Assembly: GCA_947623455.1 (NCBI GenBank)
Contig: OX392540.1
Location: forward strand, 8,511,432-8,575,431
Origin: Mimachlamys varia
Lineage: Eukaryota > Mollusca > Bivalvia > Pectinida > Pectinidae
Direction: 5' to 3'
Length of the DNA: 64,000 bases
Position 1 is the first letter of the stretch; every line of letters begins with the position of its first letter. A model generated the notes under the pieces. That model ran no database searches, was not told the origin of the DNA, and worked only from the letters and a program-made list of their open reading frames with translations. Shown piece by piece: positions 37,501-48,385 of the stretch. The position numbers and the translations under genes were made by a program.

Positions 37501-39240
37501 CATTTTGAAAACACATTGTAAACTTCTTCTCAAGGTTCACCAGTGGGATTGCACTGAAACTTGACAGAAATGATCCTGAGATGGTCCCGACCAAGTGTTA
37601 TTATTTTTCGGGCCGGTTTGAAATCCAAGATGGCCGCCATGACCGCCATTTTGAAAACACATTTTAAACTTCTTCTCAAGTTCCACCAGTGGGATTGCAC
37701 TGAAACTTGACAGAAATGATCCTGACATCGTCTTGACCAAGTGTCCTTATTTTTCAGGCTGGTCAGAAATCCAAGATGGCCGCCATGATCGCCATTTTGA
37801 AAACACATTTTAAACTTCTTCTCAAGTTCCACCAGTGGGATTGCACTGAAACTTGACAGAAATGATCCTGACATCGTCTTGACCAAGTGTTCTTATTTTT
37901 CGGGCTGGTCAGAAATCCAAGATGGCCGCCATGACCGCCATTTTGAAAACACATTTTAAACTTCTTCTCAAGTTCCACCAGTGGGATTGCACTGAAACTT
38001 GACAGAAATGATCCTGAGATGGTCCCGACCAAGTGTTCTTATTTATCGGGCTGGTCAGAAATCCAAGATGGCCGCCATTTTGAAAACGCATTTTAAACTT
38101 CTTCTGAAGTTCCACCAGTGGGATTGCACTGAAACCTGACAGAAATGATCCTGAGATGGTCCCGACCAAGTGTTCTTATATTTCGGGCCGGTCAGAAATC
38201 CAAGATGGCCGCCATGACCGTCATTTTGAAAACGCATTTTAAACTTCTTCTCGAGTTCCACCTTTGGGATTGCACTGAAACTTGACAGAAATGATCCTGA
38301 CATCGTCTTGACCAAGTGTTGTTTTTTTTCGGGCTGGTCAGAAATCCAAGATGGCCACCATTTTGAAAACGCATTTTAAACTTCTTCTCAAGTTCCACCA
38401 GTGGGATTGCACTGAAACTTGACAGAAATGATCCTGAGATGGTCCCGACCAAGTGTTCTTATTTATCGGGCTGGTCAGAAATCCAAGATGGCCGCCATGA
38501 CCGCCATTTTGAAAACACATTTTAAACTTCTCAAGTTCCACCAGTGGGATTGCACTGAAACTTGACAGAAATGATCCTGAGATTGTCCTGACCAAGTGTT
38601 CTAATTATTGGGGATGGTCAGAAATCCAAGATGGCCGCCATGACCGTCATTTTGAAAACACATTTTAAACTTCTCAAGTTCCACCAGTGGGATTGCACTG
38701 AAACTTGACAGAAATGATCCTGAGATGGTCCCGACCAAGTGTTCTTATTTATCGGGCTGGTCAGAAATCCAAGATGGCCGCCATGACCGCCATTTTGAAA
38801 ACACATTTTAAACTTCTCAAGTTCCACCAGTGGGATTGCACTGAAACTTGACAGAAATGATCCTGAGATGGTCCCGACAAAGTGTTCTAATTATTGGGGA
38901 TGGTCAGAAATCCAAGATGGCCGCCATGACCGTCATTTTGAAAACACATTTTAAACTTGAGTTATCAAGTTCCACTGCCATCTTGAAAAACACAGTTTAA
39001 CTTTTCCCAAGTTCCATCAGTGCGTTTTAGCTGAAATTTGGCTGAAATGATGCTGGAGCTGACAAAGAGTTGTTAATTTTTACTCTCATTTTTGTTGTTC
39101 AACACACACCAACCCATTTCTTTTAACATTGAAAATGGCTGATGCAAACAAGAAAATTGATTGATTTGTGTTTTGCATAATTATTGATTGTGACTTAAAT
39201 TTATAGTCAAGATGACCGTTAAGGCCCCTGGGCCTCTTGT
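34537..39240 (+). mobile_element. Helentron/pearl-like element 3 with about 30 internal repeats (4704 bp)
   Basis: The 5' end TAGGTCATCTGACCCG carries the CCCGAAGGG hairpin and a CCGTCCG tract. The 3' end carries GTCAAGATGACC (39206-39217), a GGCCC/GGGCC hairpin and CTCTTGT. Between them are about 30 monomers of 137 or 146 bp, the difference being a 9-bp GCCATGACC-type block. Each starts near TTTTAAACTTCTTCTCAAG. Higher-order structure: 35650-36006 recurs 867 bp later (36517) and again after 1013 bp (37530). The 86-118 aa minus-strand frames are repeat artefacts because neither period is a multiple of three. Confidence 0.8.
35162..35190 (-). promoter_or_regulatory. YY1-like motif in each monomer of element 3 (representative)
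   Basis: Each monomer has CCAAGATGGCCGCC followed by CGCCATTTTG. The reverse complement CAAAATGGCGG matches the YY1 consensus (AANATGGCGGC, core CCATNTT). About 30 copies stand in series. Binding is not shown. Confidence 0.3.
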
Positions 39241-39269
39241 TCTCAAGTGGTATAACCATGTACAACTTA

Positions 39270-39299
39270 GTATATATATATATATATATATTTATATAT
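39270..39299. repeat. (TA)n microsatellite
   Basis: Alternating TA with one TTTA interruption. Confidence 0.9.
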
Positions 39300-39680
39300 G
39301 AAAATGGCAAACTTCGGACGAATATATGATGTGTGCGTGGGCTTGAATGAACAGGAGTGAATGTGGAATTATGTGTGCGATCTATGTACATAATGTATAC
39401 ATGTGTATAAGATAAAATATAATAATAGGCATGTGATTGGCCATCGAGCTACAGTCGGCGCAGTGGAATCGGATATTCAAGAAAAGCGGGTTGAAAAGGA
39501 GAAAAACACAAAGCCCATGATGAATTGGTGAAAAATTGTAGAGTTGAATGCAACGATAAGTGCCAGGATTTCACTGTACTGACTGTACTGGATGGTCAAA
39601 TCACTTGACCAAAGTATTGACGTATTTTGTAAAAGTATTCTTAATGTATTATACAAGTGTAATGATAGACAAAGTGAATG
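39300..39680. other. Unassigned sequence between microsatellite and 57-bp repeat
   Basis: No gene recognised. Short minus-strand frames of 80-101 aa have no domain. Confidence 0.4.
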
Positions 39681-39684
39681 TGTA

Positions 39685-40110
39685 CAAGCCACGACAGACC
39701 GGAACTTGGTACCCACCACTCATATAGAACAACAAAGGAAAGATCCACGACAGACCGGAACTTGGTACTACCACTCTCACATAATTCACAAGAACAGCAT
39801 CAAGACAGTCTGGAACTTGGTACTTCCTATCACATAGAACACACAAGGACATTGCCATGATTAACCGGAACTTGGTACAACATCTCGCACAGATTAAACA
39901 AGGACAGCGGTACCACAGACCGGAGCTGGATACTACCAACCACAATGAATTAACAAGGGCAGCGCCATTATAGACCGGAACTTGGAACCAACAATCACAC
40001 AGAATACACAACTACGTCGCCACGACAGACCTGAACTTGGTATCACCAAACGAGGACATCGCCATAATAGACTGGAACTTGGTACCACCAATCTCGCAGA
40101 ATACCCAGGG
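39685..40110 (+). repeat. Degenerate 46-64-bp tandem repeat, about eight copies
   Basis: GACCGGAACTTGGTAC-like landmarks occur at about 39700, 39757, 39821, 39868, 39922, 39977, 40034 and 40075, separated by ACACA(A)GGACA-type text. Open frames on both strands (60-120 aa) come from the repeat. A GT dinucleotide after CATAACAG at 40166 could be a splice donor for the exons downstream. Confidence 0.7.
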
Positions 40111-40413
40111 CAGTAGAATAGCTGTCCATGGCAAACTAGACGGAAAGGAACTCCATAACATAACAGGTAGTGTATATTATATAACTTGATCCTGAGTTCT
40201 CTTATATATTATATTTTTGTATTAGCAAAGCAGTTTTTAGTGAACTTTAAAATTCAAATACAAAACATCTAGCTGGTATACATTTATTATAATACAATGT
40301 CCAGATAAAAGATCAAGTAAAACAGTTTTTGTTTACAGAATTTCGTCCGGTAGTTTAAAAACGAGTTTTCAAAAAAGTATTGGTATTTAAATACCCTGGT
40401 ATTTTCCTTGCAG

Positions 40414-40530
40414 GAGATAATGCGATAGTGAGATACTGCAAGTATGGATGACATTGTACCTGACCACAGATGGAAGGAACATCAGTTGAAACACTTTCTT
40501 CCTCGTTACCAGATCAGTCTAAAGTTGTAG
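40414..40530 (+). pseudogene. Duplicated, frame-shifted version of the exon at 41157
   Basis: Bounded by TTTTCCTTGCAG and GTAAGT, it aligns with 41157-41263 along its length (GAGATA, GAGTATGGATG-like start, ATTGTACC, CAGTTGA, TCTAAAGTT). It carries a 2-bp difference after ATTGTACC that shifts the frame. From its ATG the frame reaches a stop at the donor. It is either a dead duplicate or an alternative untranslated exon. Confidence 0.45.
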
Positions 40531-41156
40531 GTAAGTTAATTTTGATCTTGGTTTAAAAATATATTAATTCACATTTATATGGCGGGTCGTCGATGAGGCA
40601 GAAGACGCTCTTTGAAAACACCTGGGCTTGTATTCATGAAACCGTTCTCATGCTCAAGCATGGATTCTGTGCTCAAGCCAGCTTTCTTAAAACTCAACTA
40701 AAATATTTAAACGATTAAAAAGTCAATTGTAACTGTTGACATTAGTGTTCTGCTCCACAGATCTTCATTTTCCCCAAATACTTTGACAAAAGAAAACTTT
40801 TAAATAAGTTATAGCCAGAACAGGAAATCGGTGTTGAGCACAGAAACCATGCTTGAGCATGAAAACGGTTTCATGAATACGGGCCCTGGTCTTATTCTCT
40901 TGTACTTTTGCAGGGGTCTCCATTTAAACCTTTCCCTTTTCATATTTTGCCCTTTGTTTAATCTATTTTGAGTTCGGATTATTGTTTTGTTGACGTTTTG
41001 GTATATTTTTAGTTTTGTATTTGATTTTCCCAAGGTTTAAAAAAAAAAAAAAAACTTCTTGTTGATATACCAGGATATGATGCCCTCATCAAGTGAAACA
41101 GATTTGGTAAACAGAATTACATCCGGTAACTTTGGTATTTATATTTTTCCTTGCAG

Positions 41157-41624
41157 GAGATAGTGAGGTGCTGCGAGTATGGATGGCATTGTACCACCGC
41201 AGACAGAAAGTACATCGGTTGATAACCTTGCTTCCTTGTGTCCAGACTGGTCTAAAGTTTCAGGTAATTTTAATTGAATTTCGTTTAAACATGGAATTAA
41301 TTACAAAGGCTTAAACACCGTTATACTCAACAGTACCTAATTGAATTAAATAGATATGTTTTAAACTCTAATCAATTATGTGAATTTGAGCAAAGCGTTG
41401 GAACAATAGCCAATGGCAAGAAATTTTAACAAACATTTTTACAATCGTTCCTTTTTTATTACATTTCAGTCCATTACAAAAACTGTCCTGGATACTTGGT
41501 ATCTACAGCATATGTACCTACATACCAAAATGATGTTGGATTTGTGAATTGCAAAGGAAGAATGAGAGACTTTACTATAACTGTACCAACAAGACAGCAG
41601 AAACCAAGTTACTTCAAAACATAG
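41157..41624 (+). CDS. Possible small spliced gene: exons 41157-41263 and 41470-41624 (79 aa)
   Basis: Exon 1 follows ATTTTTCCTTGCAG and has in-frame stops TAG TGA before the ATG at 41179; its donor is CAG/GTAATT. Exon 2 follows TTACATTTCAG at 41470. The phases join (85 + 155 = 240 nt) into an open frame of 79 residues. It begins MDGIVPPQTESTSVDNL, has PDWSKVS at the junction, VHYKNCPGYLVSTAYVP in exon 2, and ends in PSYFKT and TAG at 41624. No family was recognised and no signal peptide is evident. A duplicated upstream exon lies at 40414. No polyadenylation signal of the AATAAA type was seen soon after. Chance joining of two open segments cannot be excluded. Confidence 0.3.
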
Positions 41625-41822
41625 GACCGGAAACCATGCAAGTGGTTTATGAACATTTTCTCTTAAAATTTCAAGCAACTCTTTTTAATTCAGAAATCAT
41701 GTGCAAGGAACAAGAAAGTTTGATAGAATATTATGTTGTTATAATCAAACGCCATGCATGATTTTTGATTATAAAGATTGAGATTAGGGATAATATTTTA
41801 ATGATTGAAGTCGTTTGGTTTT

Positions 41823-42230
41823 TAGGGCACACGAGACAAACTCTCTAGTGACCTATTCTAATTGTCTTTTGTCCGTCGTCGTGCATTCGTGTACAATTTA
41901 CATTTCAATTTCTTCTCAAAAACTCCTGGACAAATTTGGCAGGAACCTTCCTGGCTAACAATGCACCAAAATTGTCAATTATATGGTCCTATTCCCTTAG
42001 GGGCCTGAGAGAGGGGTCAAATTAGTTGAATCCTCAACAATCTTCTTCTTCAGACTCAGATATTTTGTTATTTTCCATTTTGTACTATAACTTATGTATT
42101 ACTTTGAAAGAATGTTGACTCTGGCCCAACTCTAGGACTGGAGAGGGGCTTGAAAGGGTCAAATTGACTAAAATTTCAACAATCTTCTTCTTATCAAAAT
42201 GTGAATTTCATGGCCCCCCAGACTTCACAT
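41823..42230 (+). mobile_element. Truncated 5' part of a further Helentron-like element
   Basis: TAGGGCACACGAGAC begins the fragment. A hairpin returns through CTCTCTAGTGACC, then GTCCGTCGTCGTG and monomers with TTTCAATTTCTTCTC and CAAATTTGGCAGGAACCTT. This is the same order of parts as the complete elements, with a different terminal sequence. No 3' end was found; it fades out after about three monomer-like segments. Confidence 0.55.
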
Positions 42231-42450
42231 CCCCCCTCCCGCCACTAGTAACAAAATGAAGTTTACCATAGTTTATATAGGAAAATGACATCTTTGAATA
42301 TATTTAGTTCATTTTCAGTTGGAAATATTTTAAACTTGGTTTGAATGATGATGATGATACTGTACGGTTAGGCCCACAAGGTAGAGTGGCCATACATTAC
42401 AGTTCAATCAATTCGATTTAAGCTTAATATTGTTAAACACTTCATAGAAA

Positions 42451-42657
42451 TGGGCCGCCGTTTTACTATTTATTAAAAAAAAAATAATAGTAAAATTTGA
42501 ATTATGGATATCTTTATATGCTTTGAATTTAGGATATCCTAAAATCGATTTTTGGATATCCAGATATAATACATTGATATCCAAAAATTGAATTATGGAT
42601 ATCCAGAAATGAATTATGGATATCCAATTTTGTTAATAAATAGTAAAACGGCGCCCC
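42451..42657. mobile_element. Small TIR MITE with internal GGATATCC repeats
   Basis: Ends GGGCCGCCGTTTTACTATTT and its reverse complement (42635-42657, ending GGCGCCCC) pair over about 24 bp. The interior repeats GAATTATGGATATCC and its inverse four or five times. Flanks show no clear target duplication, so the superfamily is undetermined. Confidence 0.65.
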
Positions 42658-43310
42658 ATACATAGATACATATATATATAGATTTAAGAACGCATATATT
42701 AAGCAATCAACGAAAAGTGTTTATTTAAACACTCACCTGTCTTTTTAAATGACAATACAAGTACTGAGGTGGTCGACTAACTGCACTGCAGGCAGTGATC
42801 GCGACATTCCGCATGCGCAGACTGGGGTTTACCCGCAATAAGTCATGGGGAACAACAGTTGGACAAATTCACAAAGGCGGGAAAGTGTTTGTTATAAATA
42901 TACATAAATTTGAGAAAAAAATAAATACATAGAACTAACAAATATAGACTAATAAAACTAACATCAATGACTAACTCACCAGGAGTATTAAACACACAAG
43001 CGAGAGTGAAAGAGAATGAAAAAATATGTCTAGGGAGAGAGTATGAAAGTTCATTACTGCTATAATAATAGAGTGAGAAAGGGAGTCGAATGCGGTATAC
43101 GAGTTGGGAGCGGATAATGGATGTAAATCAAAAAAAAAAAATCAAACAAAGTAAAATTAGGAAAAACTGAAATAAAAAATGTATGCACATAAGAGAGGGA
43201 AAAGACAAAATTACTATTTCTACTATAATTGTATCCCACAATAATTCATGATACTAATGTATATAAATATAATGTATGTATAGATTTATATACTATATTA
43301 TAGAAATATA
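42658..43310. other. Unassigned AT-rich sequence
   Basis: Contains a (TA) tract near 42670 and poly-A stretches near 43130. No gene recognised. Confidence 0.4.
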
Positions 43311-43468
43311 TCATAGGTGTCTGCAATAGTCCTGCATATTTGACACGAGGTACTGGTAATTGACCGATGTTCTTATTGCACAAGGCCGAAGGCCGAGTGC
43401 AATAGAACATCGGTCAATTATCAGTACCGAGGGTAAAATATTCTGGACTATTGCACAGATACCCATGA
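43311..43468. mobile_element. 158-bp foldback (hairpin) element
   Basis: Nearly the whole segment is one inverted repeat. TCATAGGTGTCTGCAATAG at the left pairs with CTATTGCACAGATACCC at the right. Inner arms containing AATTGACCGATGTTCT pair with AGAACATCGGTCAATT, and the loop is at AAGGCCGAAGGCC (about 43383-43395). It looks like a foldback MITE; a transcript would form a stem of about 70 bp. Confidence 0.75.
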
Positions 43469-45482
43469 TATTTGTTTTATTACATAATCACTAAAACACA
43501 TATTGAATCACTAAAATTGTTTATTTCATTAAAATGTTTTTGAATAATAATAGATCAATTTTATAATGTATCGCATGAACTCTGGTATGTAAAAAAAAAA
43601 AAGATAAACATTCCATTATCTGAGTAATTACCACAACAATATCAATCCGTATTCATTGCGACTCCAAATCTCAACTTTCCTGATGACATCTGTCTTTGAT
43701 GCTTGAAATGGTCACGTGGTGTTCAATAGTAAATATAATATCATAACTCTTTCTGTCATTTCTTAATATTTTGATTATTATATTTGGTTTGAGTAGTTAT
43801 GTTTCCCTTTTGTTTATTTTCTGTAGTACACATGTTAAAATTAATATCAAAATTATCGTTTGACAGATTTTACCTTGTTGCAAGTATAAATGACTTGTTG
43901 AAAATATGATGTTATGTACATTGGATCTAACTCAACATAAACACTGTGGTGCAAAAATGATGTATTCAACGCTTCTATTTTTATGAAATATTAACTGAAT
44001 AAAGCAAAAATAGATTTTTTTGTTCTTTAATGCTTGTTTGTAAATTCCATGTCATTATGTTTAAAAAAATACATGTTGCAAGAAAATGTATTAATAAAAT
44101 GTTGAAAAGGAACACAATTTGTTGATATTTATTTTTCAATGTACATTAACCATCTTTGAAATCATTCAAAGAAATACCAAAACATCTCGGATGACCTTTT
44201 ACCTCAAAAACATAGTCAAACCTCATTACCTTGAAGTCGATGTTCAATGTTAAGTTTAGGTGGGTAGACTAAAGTCTTCTACCCTAATTAAACGGAGTCT
44301 TCAAGATATACATGTTCAAGATAATGAGGTGAAACTGTACTATACATTGATTCATTTTGATCCTCAGATAATGTCTATGTATCATGAAGCCAATGTTCAA
44401 AGTAGCATGCACCTACATTTGTACATAAAGTAAACGACCATTTTTCAGTCTTAAAAATATGGGGTCAACTTTAAAGGTCTAGTTAACAGGGTGTACACCT
44501 GTGAAGTCAATATTTTCCTGTATCAAGCTATTTTTCTCGTATATTTGATTCTGTTCTGTTTCTTATTCTTAATATTCTTCCCACGAACTTTGTGACGTCT
44601 ATATCTTTTAATCTATGAGGGATATATTAATAATCTTTAGGCATATTATAGATGAGTATGTAACGGTGTCAACCTCGGTATTTTGAAGTAGGTCAAAAAT
44701 CCAAGATGGCCACCATGACGTAATTGGTGAAAAACCTTGAGGATCTTCTCTTGTGAAAAGTCTAAATGTTCTGACGACGAACTTTTTTCCTGATGTACTT
44801 TTTTGAAAAAGGGAGTTCATTGCAAAGCAAAAAATGTAAAAAGAAATATATGGTAGTGAACTCGTTTTTGTGCTATGCTCGGTCAAAGAATACCAAAATG
44901 AGCAAAACATTTTATTTGAAAAATGCTGTTTTGACCCAATCGCAGGACAATTTCATTCAATATCTTCCAGATTTATAATCAGATATGTATGAATGTTTGC
45001 AGAATTGACAAAAATAGTATTTTCTTATTAATTATGAAAGTAAAAGGTCTTTAAATTATTTTTTTTCTCAAAAAATAAATCTTGGTTACCCCTACCCCGT
45101 ATTTTTCAATGAGAAAATAGTCAATTTTTCATCATATTTTGCAGATTTAATGCTTTATAAAAAAAATTCTGGCGACAAACATTTTTAGATTTTTTTGCAG
45201 ATCAAACGTCAAAATAGCTTCAGTTACATTAAATATCTGAAAAAAATAGCAAAAATATAAATAAATTACCTTTGTCGCATAATATTTGCTTTTTAATGAA
45301 AAATCGTGACACACTGACGATTAAATCAAGCTTAAAAAAACAAAATATTTGCCATTCGTGAAGTGCAAGACTTGCATAGAAATACTTATTTTCAAAAAAA
45401 GTTCTACAAACAACAACAGACATCTATTTTTTTGCTACATTTTTCAGATGCATATTTGCTATCAAAATTGATAATGCATTGT
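43469..45482. other. Unassigned AT-rich sequence, possible diverged monomer
   Basis: No gene recognised. Around 44690-44790 a segment with CCAAGATGGCCACCATGACG and CTTGAGGATCTTCTC resembles a single, strongly diverged monomer of element 3. Frames of 61-100 aa lack domains. Confidence 0.35.
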
Positions 45483-48385
45483 TAGCTCACCTGGCCCGAA
45501 GGGCCAAGTGAGCTTATGTGATGGTGCAGCGTCCGTCGTCCGTCCGTCCGTCCTGCGTCCGTCAACTTTTTCCTTTAAACAACTTCTTCTAAAATACTGA
45601 AAGGCCCAGTGACATGAAATTTGGCTGGTAGGTTTCTTGGAAGGAGCTGAACAAAGTTTGAGAAAAAAATTCACTTTGACCTAATTTCAAGGTCAAAGGG
45701 GTCAAAAATGTCGAAACCTTCAAGCAACTTCTTCTAAAATACCGTCAGGCTTAGAGACTTCATATTTGACCGGTAGCTTTCTTGGATGAAGCCAAATAAA
45801 GTTTGCGAAAAGAAACGACCTTGACCAATATTCAAGGTCACAGTGAGGTAAAATCTATTTTCAACTTTAAACGACTTCTTCTGAAATACTAAAAGCCCTA
45901 GAAGCTTGATATTTGGCTGAAAGGTTCCTTGGATGAAGCCCAACAAAGTTTGCGAAAAGAAATGACCTTGACCTATATTCAATGTCACAGGGGTCAAATC
46001 TGTTAAAACCTTTAAACGACTTCTTCTGAAATACCAAAAGCCCTAGAAGCATGATATTTGGCTTAAAAGGTTCCTTGGATGAAGCCCAACAAAGTTTGCG
46101 AAAAGAAATGGCCTTGACAAATATTCAAGGTCACAAGGGTCAAATCTGTTAAAACCTTTAAACGACTTCTTCTGAAATACCAAAAACCCTAGAAGCTTGA
46201 TATTTGGCTGAAAGGTTCCTTGGATGACGCCCAACAAAGTTTGCGAAAAGAAATGACCTTGACCTATATTCAAGGTCACAAGGGTCAAATCTGTTAAAAC
46301 CTTTAAACGACTTCTTTTAAAATACCAAAAGCCCTAGAAGCATTATATTTGGCTGAAATGTTCCTTGGATGAAGCCCGAAAATGTTTGCTAAAAGAAATG
46401 ACCTTGACTTATATTCAAGGTCACAGGGGTCAAATCTGTTAAAACCTTTAAAAGACTTCTTCTGAAATACCAAAAGCACTAGAAGCATGATATTTGGCTG
46501 AAAGGTTCCTTGGATGAAGCCCAGCAAATTTTGCGAAGAGAAATGACCTTGACCTATATTCAAGGTCACAGGGGTCAAATCTTAAAACATTCAAACAACT
46601 TCTTCTGAAGTACAAAAAGCCCTAGAAACATGGTATTTGGCTGAAAGGTTCCTTGGATGAGGCCCGACAAAGTTTGCAGAAAAAAAATGACCTTGACCTA
46701 TATTCAAGGTCATAGGGGTCAAATCTGTTAAAACCTTTCAAAGACTTCTTCTGAAATACCAAAAGCCCTAGAAGCATGATATTTGGCTTAAAAGGTTCCT
46801 TGGATGAAGCCCAACAAAGTTTGCGAAAAGAAATGGCCTTGACAAATATTCAAGGTCACAGGGGTCAAATGTGTTAAAACCTTTAAACGACTTCTTCTGA
46901 AATACCAAAAGCCCTAGAAGCATGATATTTGGCTGAAAGGTTCCTTGGATTAAGCCCGACAAAGTTTGCGAAAAGAAATGACCTTGACCTATATTCAATG
47001 TCACAGGGGTCAAATGTGTTAAAACCTTTAAACGACTTCTTCTGAAATACCAAAAGCCCTAGAACCATGATATTTGGCTGAAAGGTTCCTTGGATGAAGC
47101 TCAACAAAGTTTGCGAAAAGAAATGACCTTGACCTATATTCAAGGTCACAGGGGTCAAATCTGTTAAAACCTTTAAACGACTTCTTCTGAAATACCAAAA
47201 GCCCTAGAAGCATGATATTTGGCTGAAAGGTTCCTTGGATGAAGCCCGACAAAGTTTGCGAAAAGAAATGACTTTGACCTCAATTCAAGGTCAAAGGGGT
47301 CAAATCTGTTAAAACCTTTAAACGACTTCTTCTGAAATACCAAAAGCCCTAGAAGCATGATATTTGGCTGAAAGGTTCCTTGGATGAAGCCCGACAAAGT
47401 TTGCGAAAAGAAATGACCTTGACTTATATGTAAGGTCACAGGGGTCAAATCTGTTAAAACCTTTAAACGACTTCTTCTGAAATACCAAAAGCCCTAGAAG
47501 CATGATATTTGGCTGAAAGGTTCCTTGGATGAAGCCCGACAAAGTTTGCGAAAAGAAATGACATTGACTTTTATTCAAGGTCACAGGGGTCAAATCTTTT
47601 AAAACCTTTAAACGACTTCTTCTGAAATACCAAAAGCCCTAGAAGCATGATATTTGGCTGAAAGGTTCCTTGGATGAAGCCCGACAAAGTTTGCGAAAAG
47701 AAATGACCCTGACCTATATTCAAAGTCACAGGAGTCAAATCTGTTGAAACCTGCAAACGACTTCTTCTGAAATACCAAAAGCCCTAGAAGCATGATATTT
47801 GGCTGAAAGTTTCCTTGGATGAAGCCCGACAAATTTTGTGAAAAGAAATGACCTTGACCTATATTCAATGTCACAGGGGTCAAATCTTTTAAAACCTTTA
47901 AACGACTTCTCCTGAAATACCAAAAGCCCTAGAAGCATGATATTTGGCTGAAAGGTTCCTTGCATGAAGCCTGACAAAGTTTGCAAAAAGAAATGACCTT
48001 GACCTATATTCAAGGTCACAGGGGTCAAATCTGTTAAAACATTCAAACAACTTCTTCTGAAGTACCAAAAGCCCTAGAAGCATGATATTTGGCTGAAAGG
48101 TTTCTTGGATGAAGCCTGACAAAGTTTGCAAAAAGAAATGACCTTGATCTTGATTTGCCTAGAGACATGATATTTGGCTGGTAGCGTCCTGGGATGAAGC
48201 CAAACAAAATTTGAAAATGAAAATGATGTTGTCTTATAAGATCACAGGGGGAAAATATGTTTAAATCTTAAGATGTTCTTCTAAATGTCTTACATTAAAA
48301 GATTTTAGGGGACTTTGGGGTTACACTATAATATAAGTCAGAGATTGATACCAGGTGAGCGATGCAGGCCCATTGGGCCTCTTGT
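45483..48385 (+). mobile_element. Helentron/pearl-like element 2 with about 17 internal repeats (2903 bp)
   Basis: The 5' end TAGCTCACCTGGCCCGAAGG forms a hairpin (GCTCACCTGGCCC...GGGCCAAGTGAGC) and is followed by GTCCGTCGTCCGTCCGTCC. The 3' end has CCAGGTGAGC (48351-48360), the inverse of the 5' GCTCACCTGG, then a GGCCC/GGGCC hairpin and CTCTTGT. About 17 monomers of roughly 145 bp each carry AAACGACTTCTTCTGAAATA, TGATATTTGGCTGAAAGG and ACCTTGACC...TCAAGGTCACAGG. The 60-103 aa minus-strand frames are shifted copies of this repeat and not proteins. Confidence 0.8.
47116..47160. promoter_or_regulatory. Paired ERR/NR5A-type half-sites in each monomer of element 2 (representative)
   Basis: In most monomers TGACCTTGA is followed about 8 bp later by its inverse TCAAGGTCA, then ACAGGGGTCAAA. 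TCAAGGTCA is the extended half-site of ERR and NR5A (FTZ-F1/SF-1) receptors. With AGGTCA-CAG-GGGTCA the block also has DR3-like spacing. Element 1 carries the same block. Function is inferred from motif identity only. Confidence 0.35.

Noticed and set aside
34577..38827. Minus-strand proteins of 67-118 aa (MVKTMSGSFLSS... type)
   Set aside because: They are translations of a 137/146-bp tandem repeat whose period is not a multiple of three; the frames shift from monomer to monomer.
40809..41033. 74-aa minus-strand ORF
   Set aside because: Lies in the intron between the duplicated exons and has no domain. An inverted pair of CATGAATAC...GGTTTCATG motifs nearby (40630-40880) looks like a decayed repeat.
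45734..48131. Minus-strand ORFs of 61-103 aa (MTPVTLNIGQGHFF type)
   Set aside because: Same reason: overlapping readings of a 145-bp repeat in element 2.
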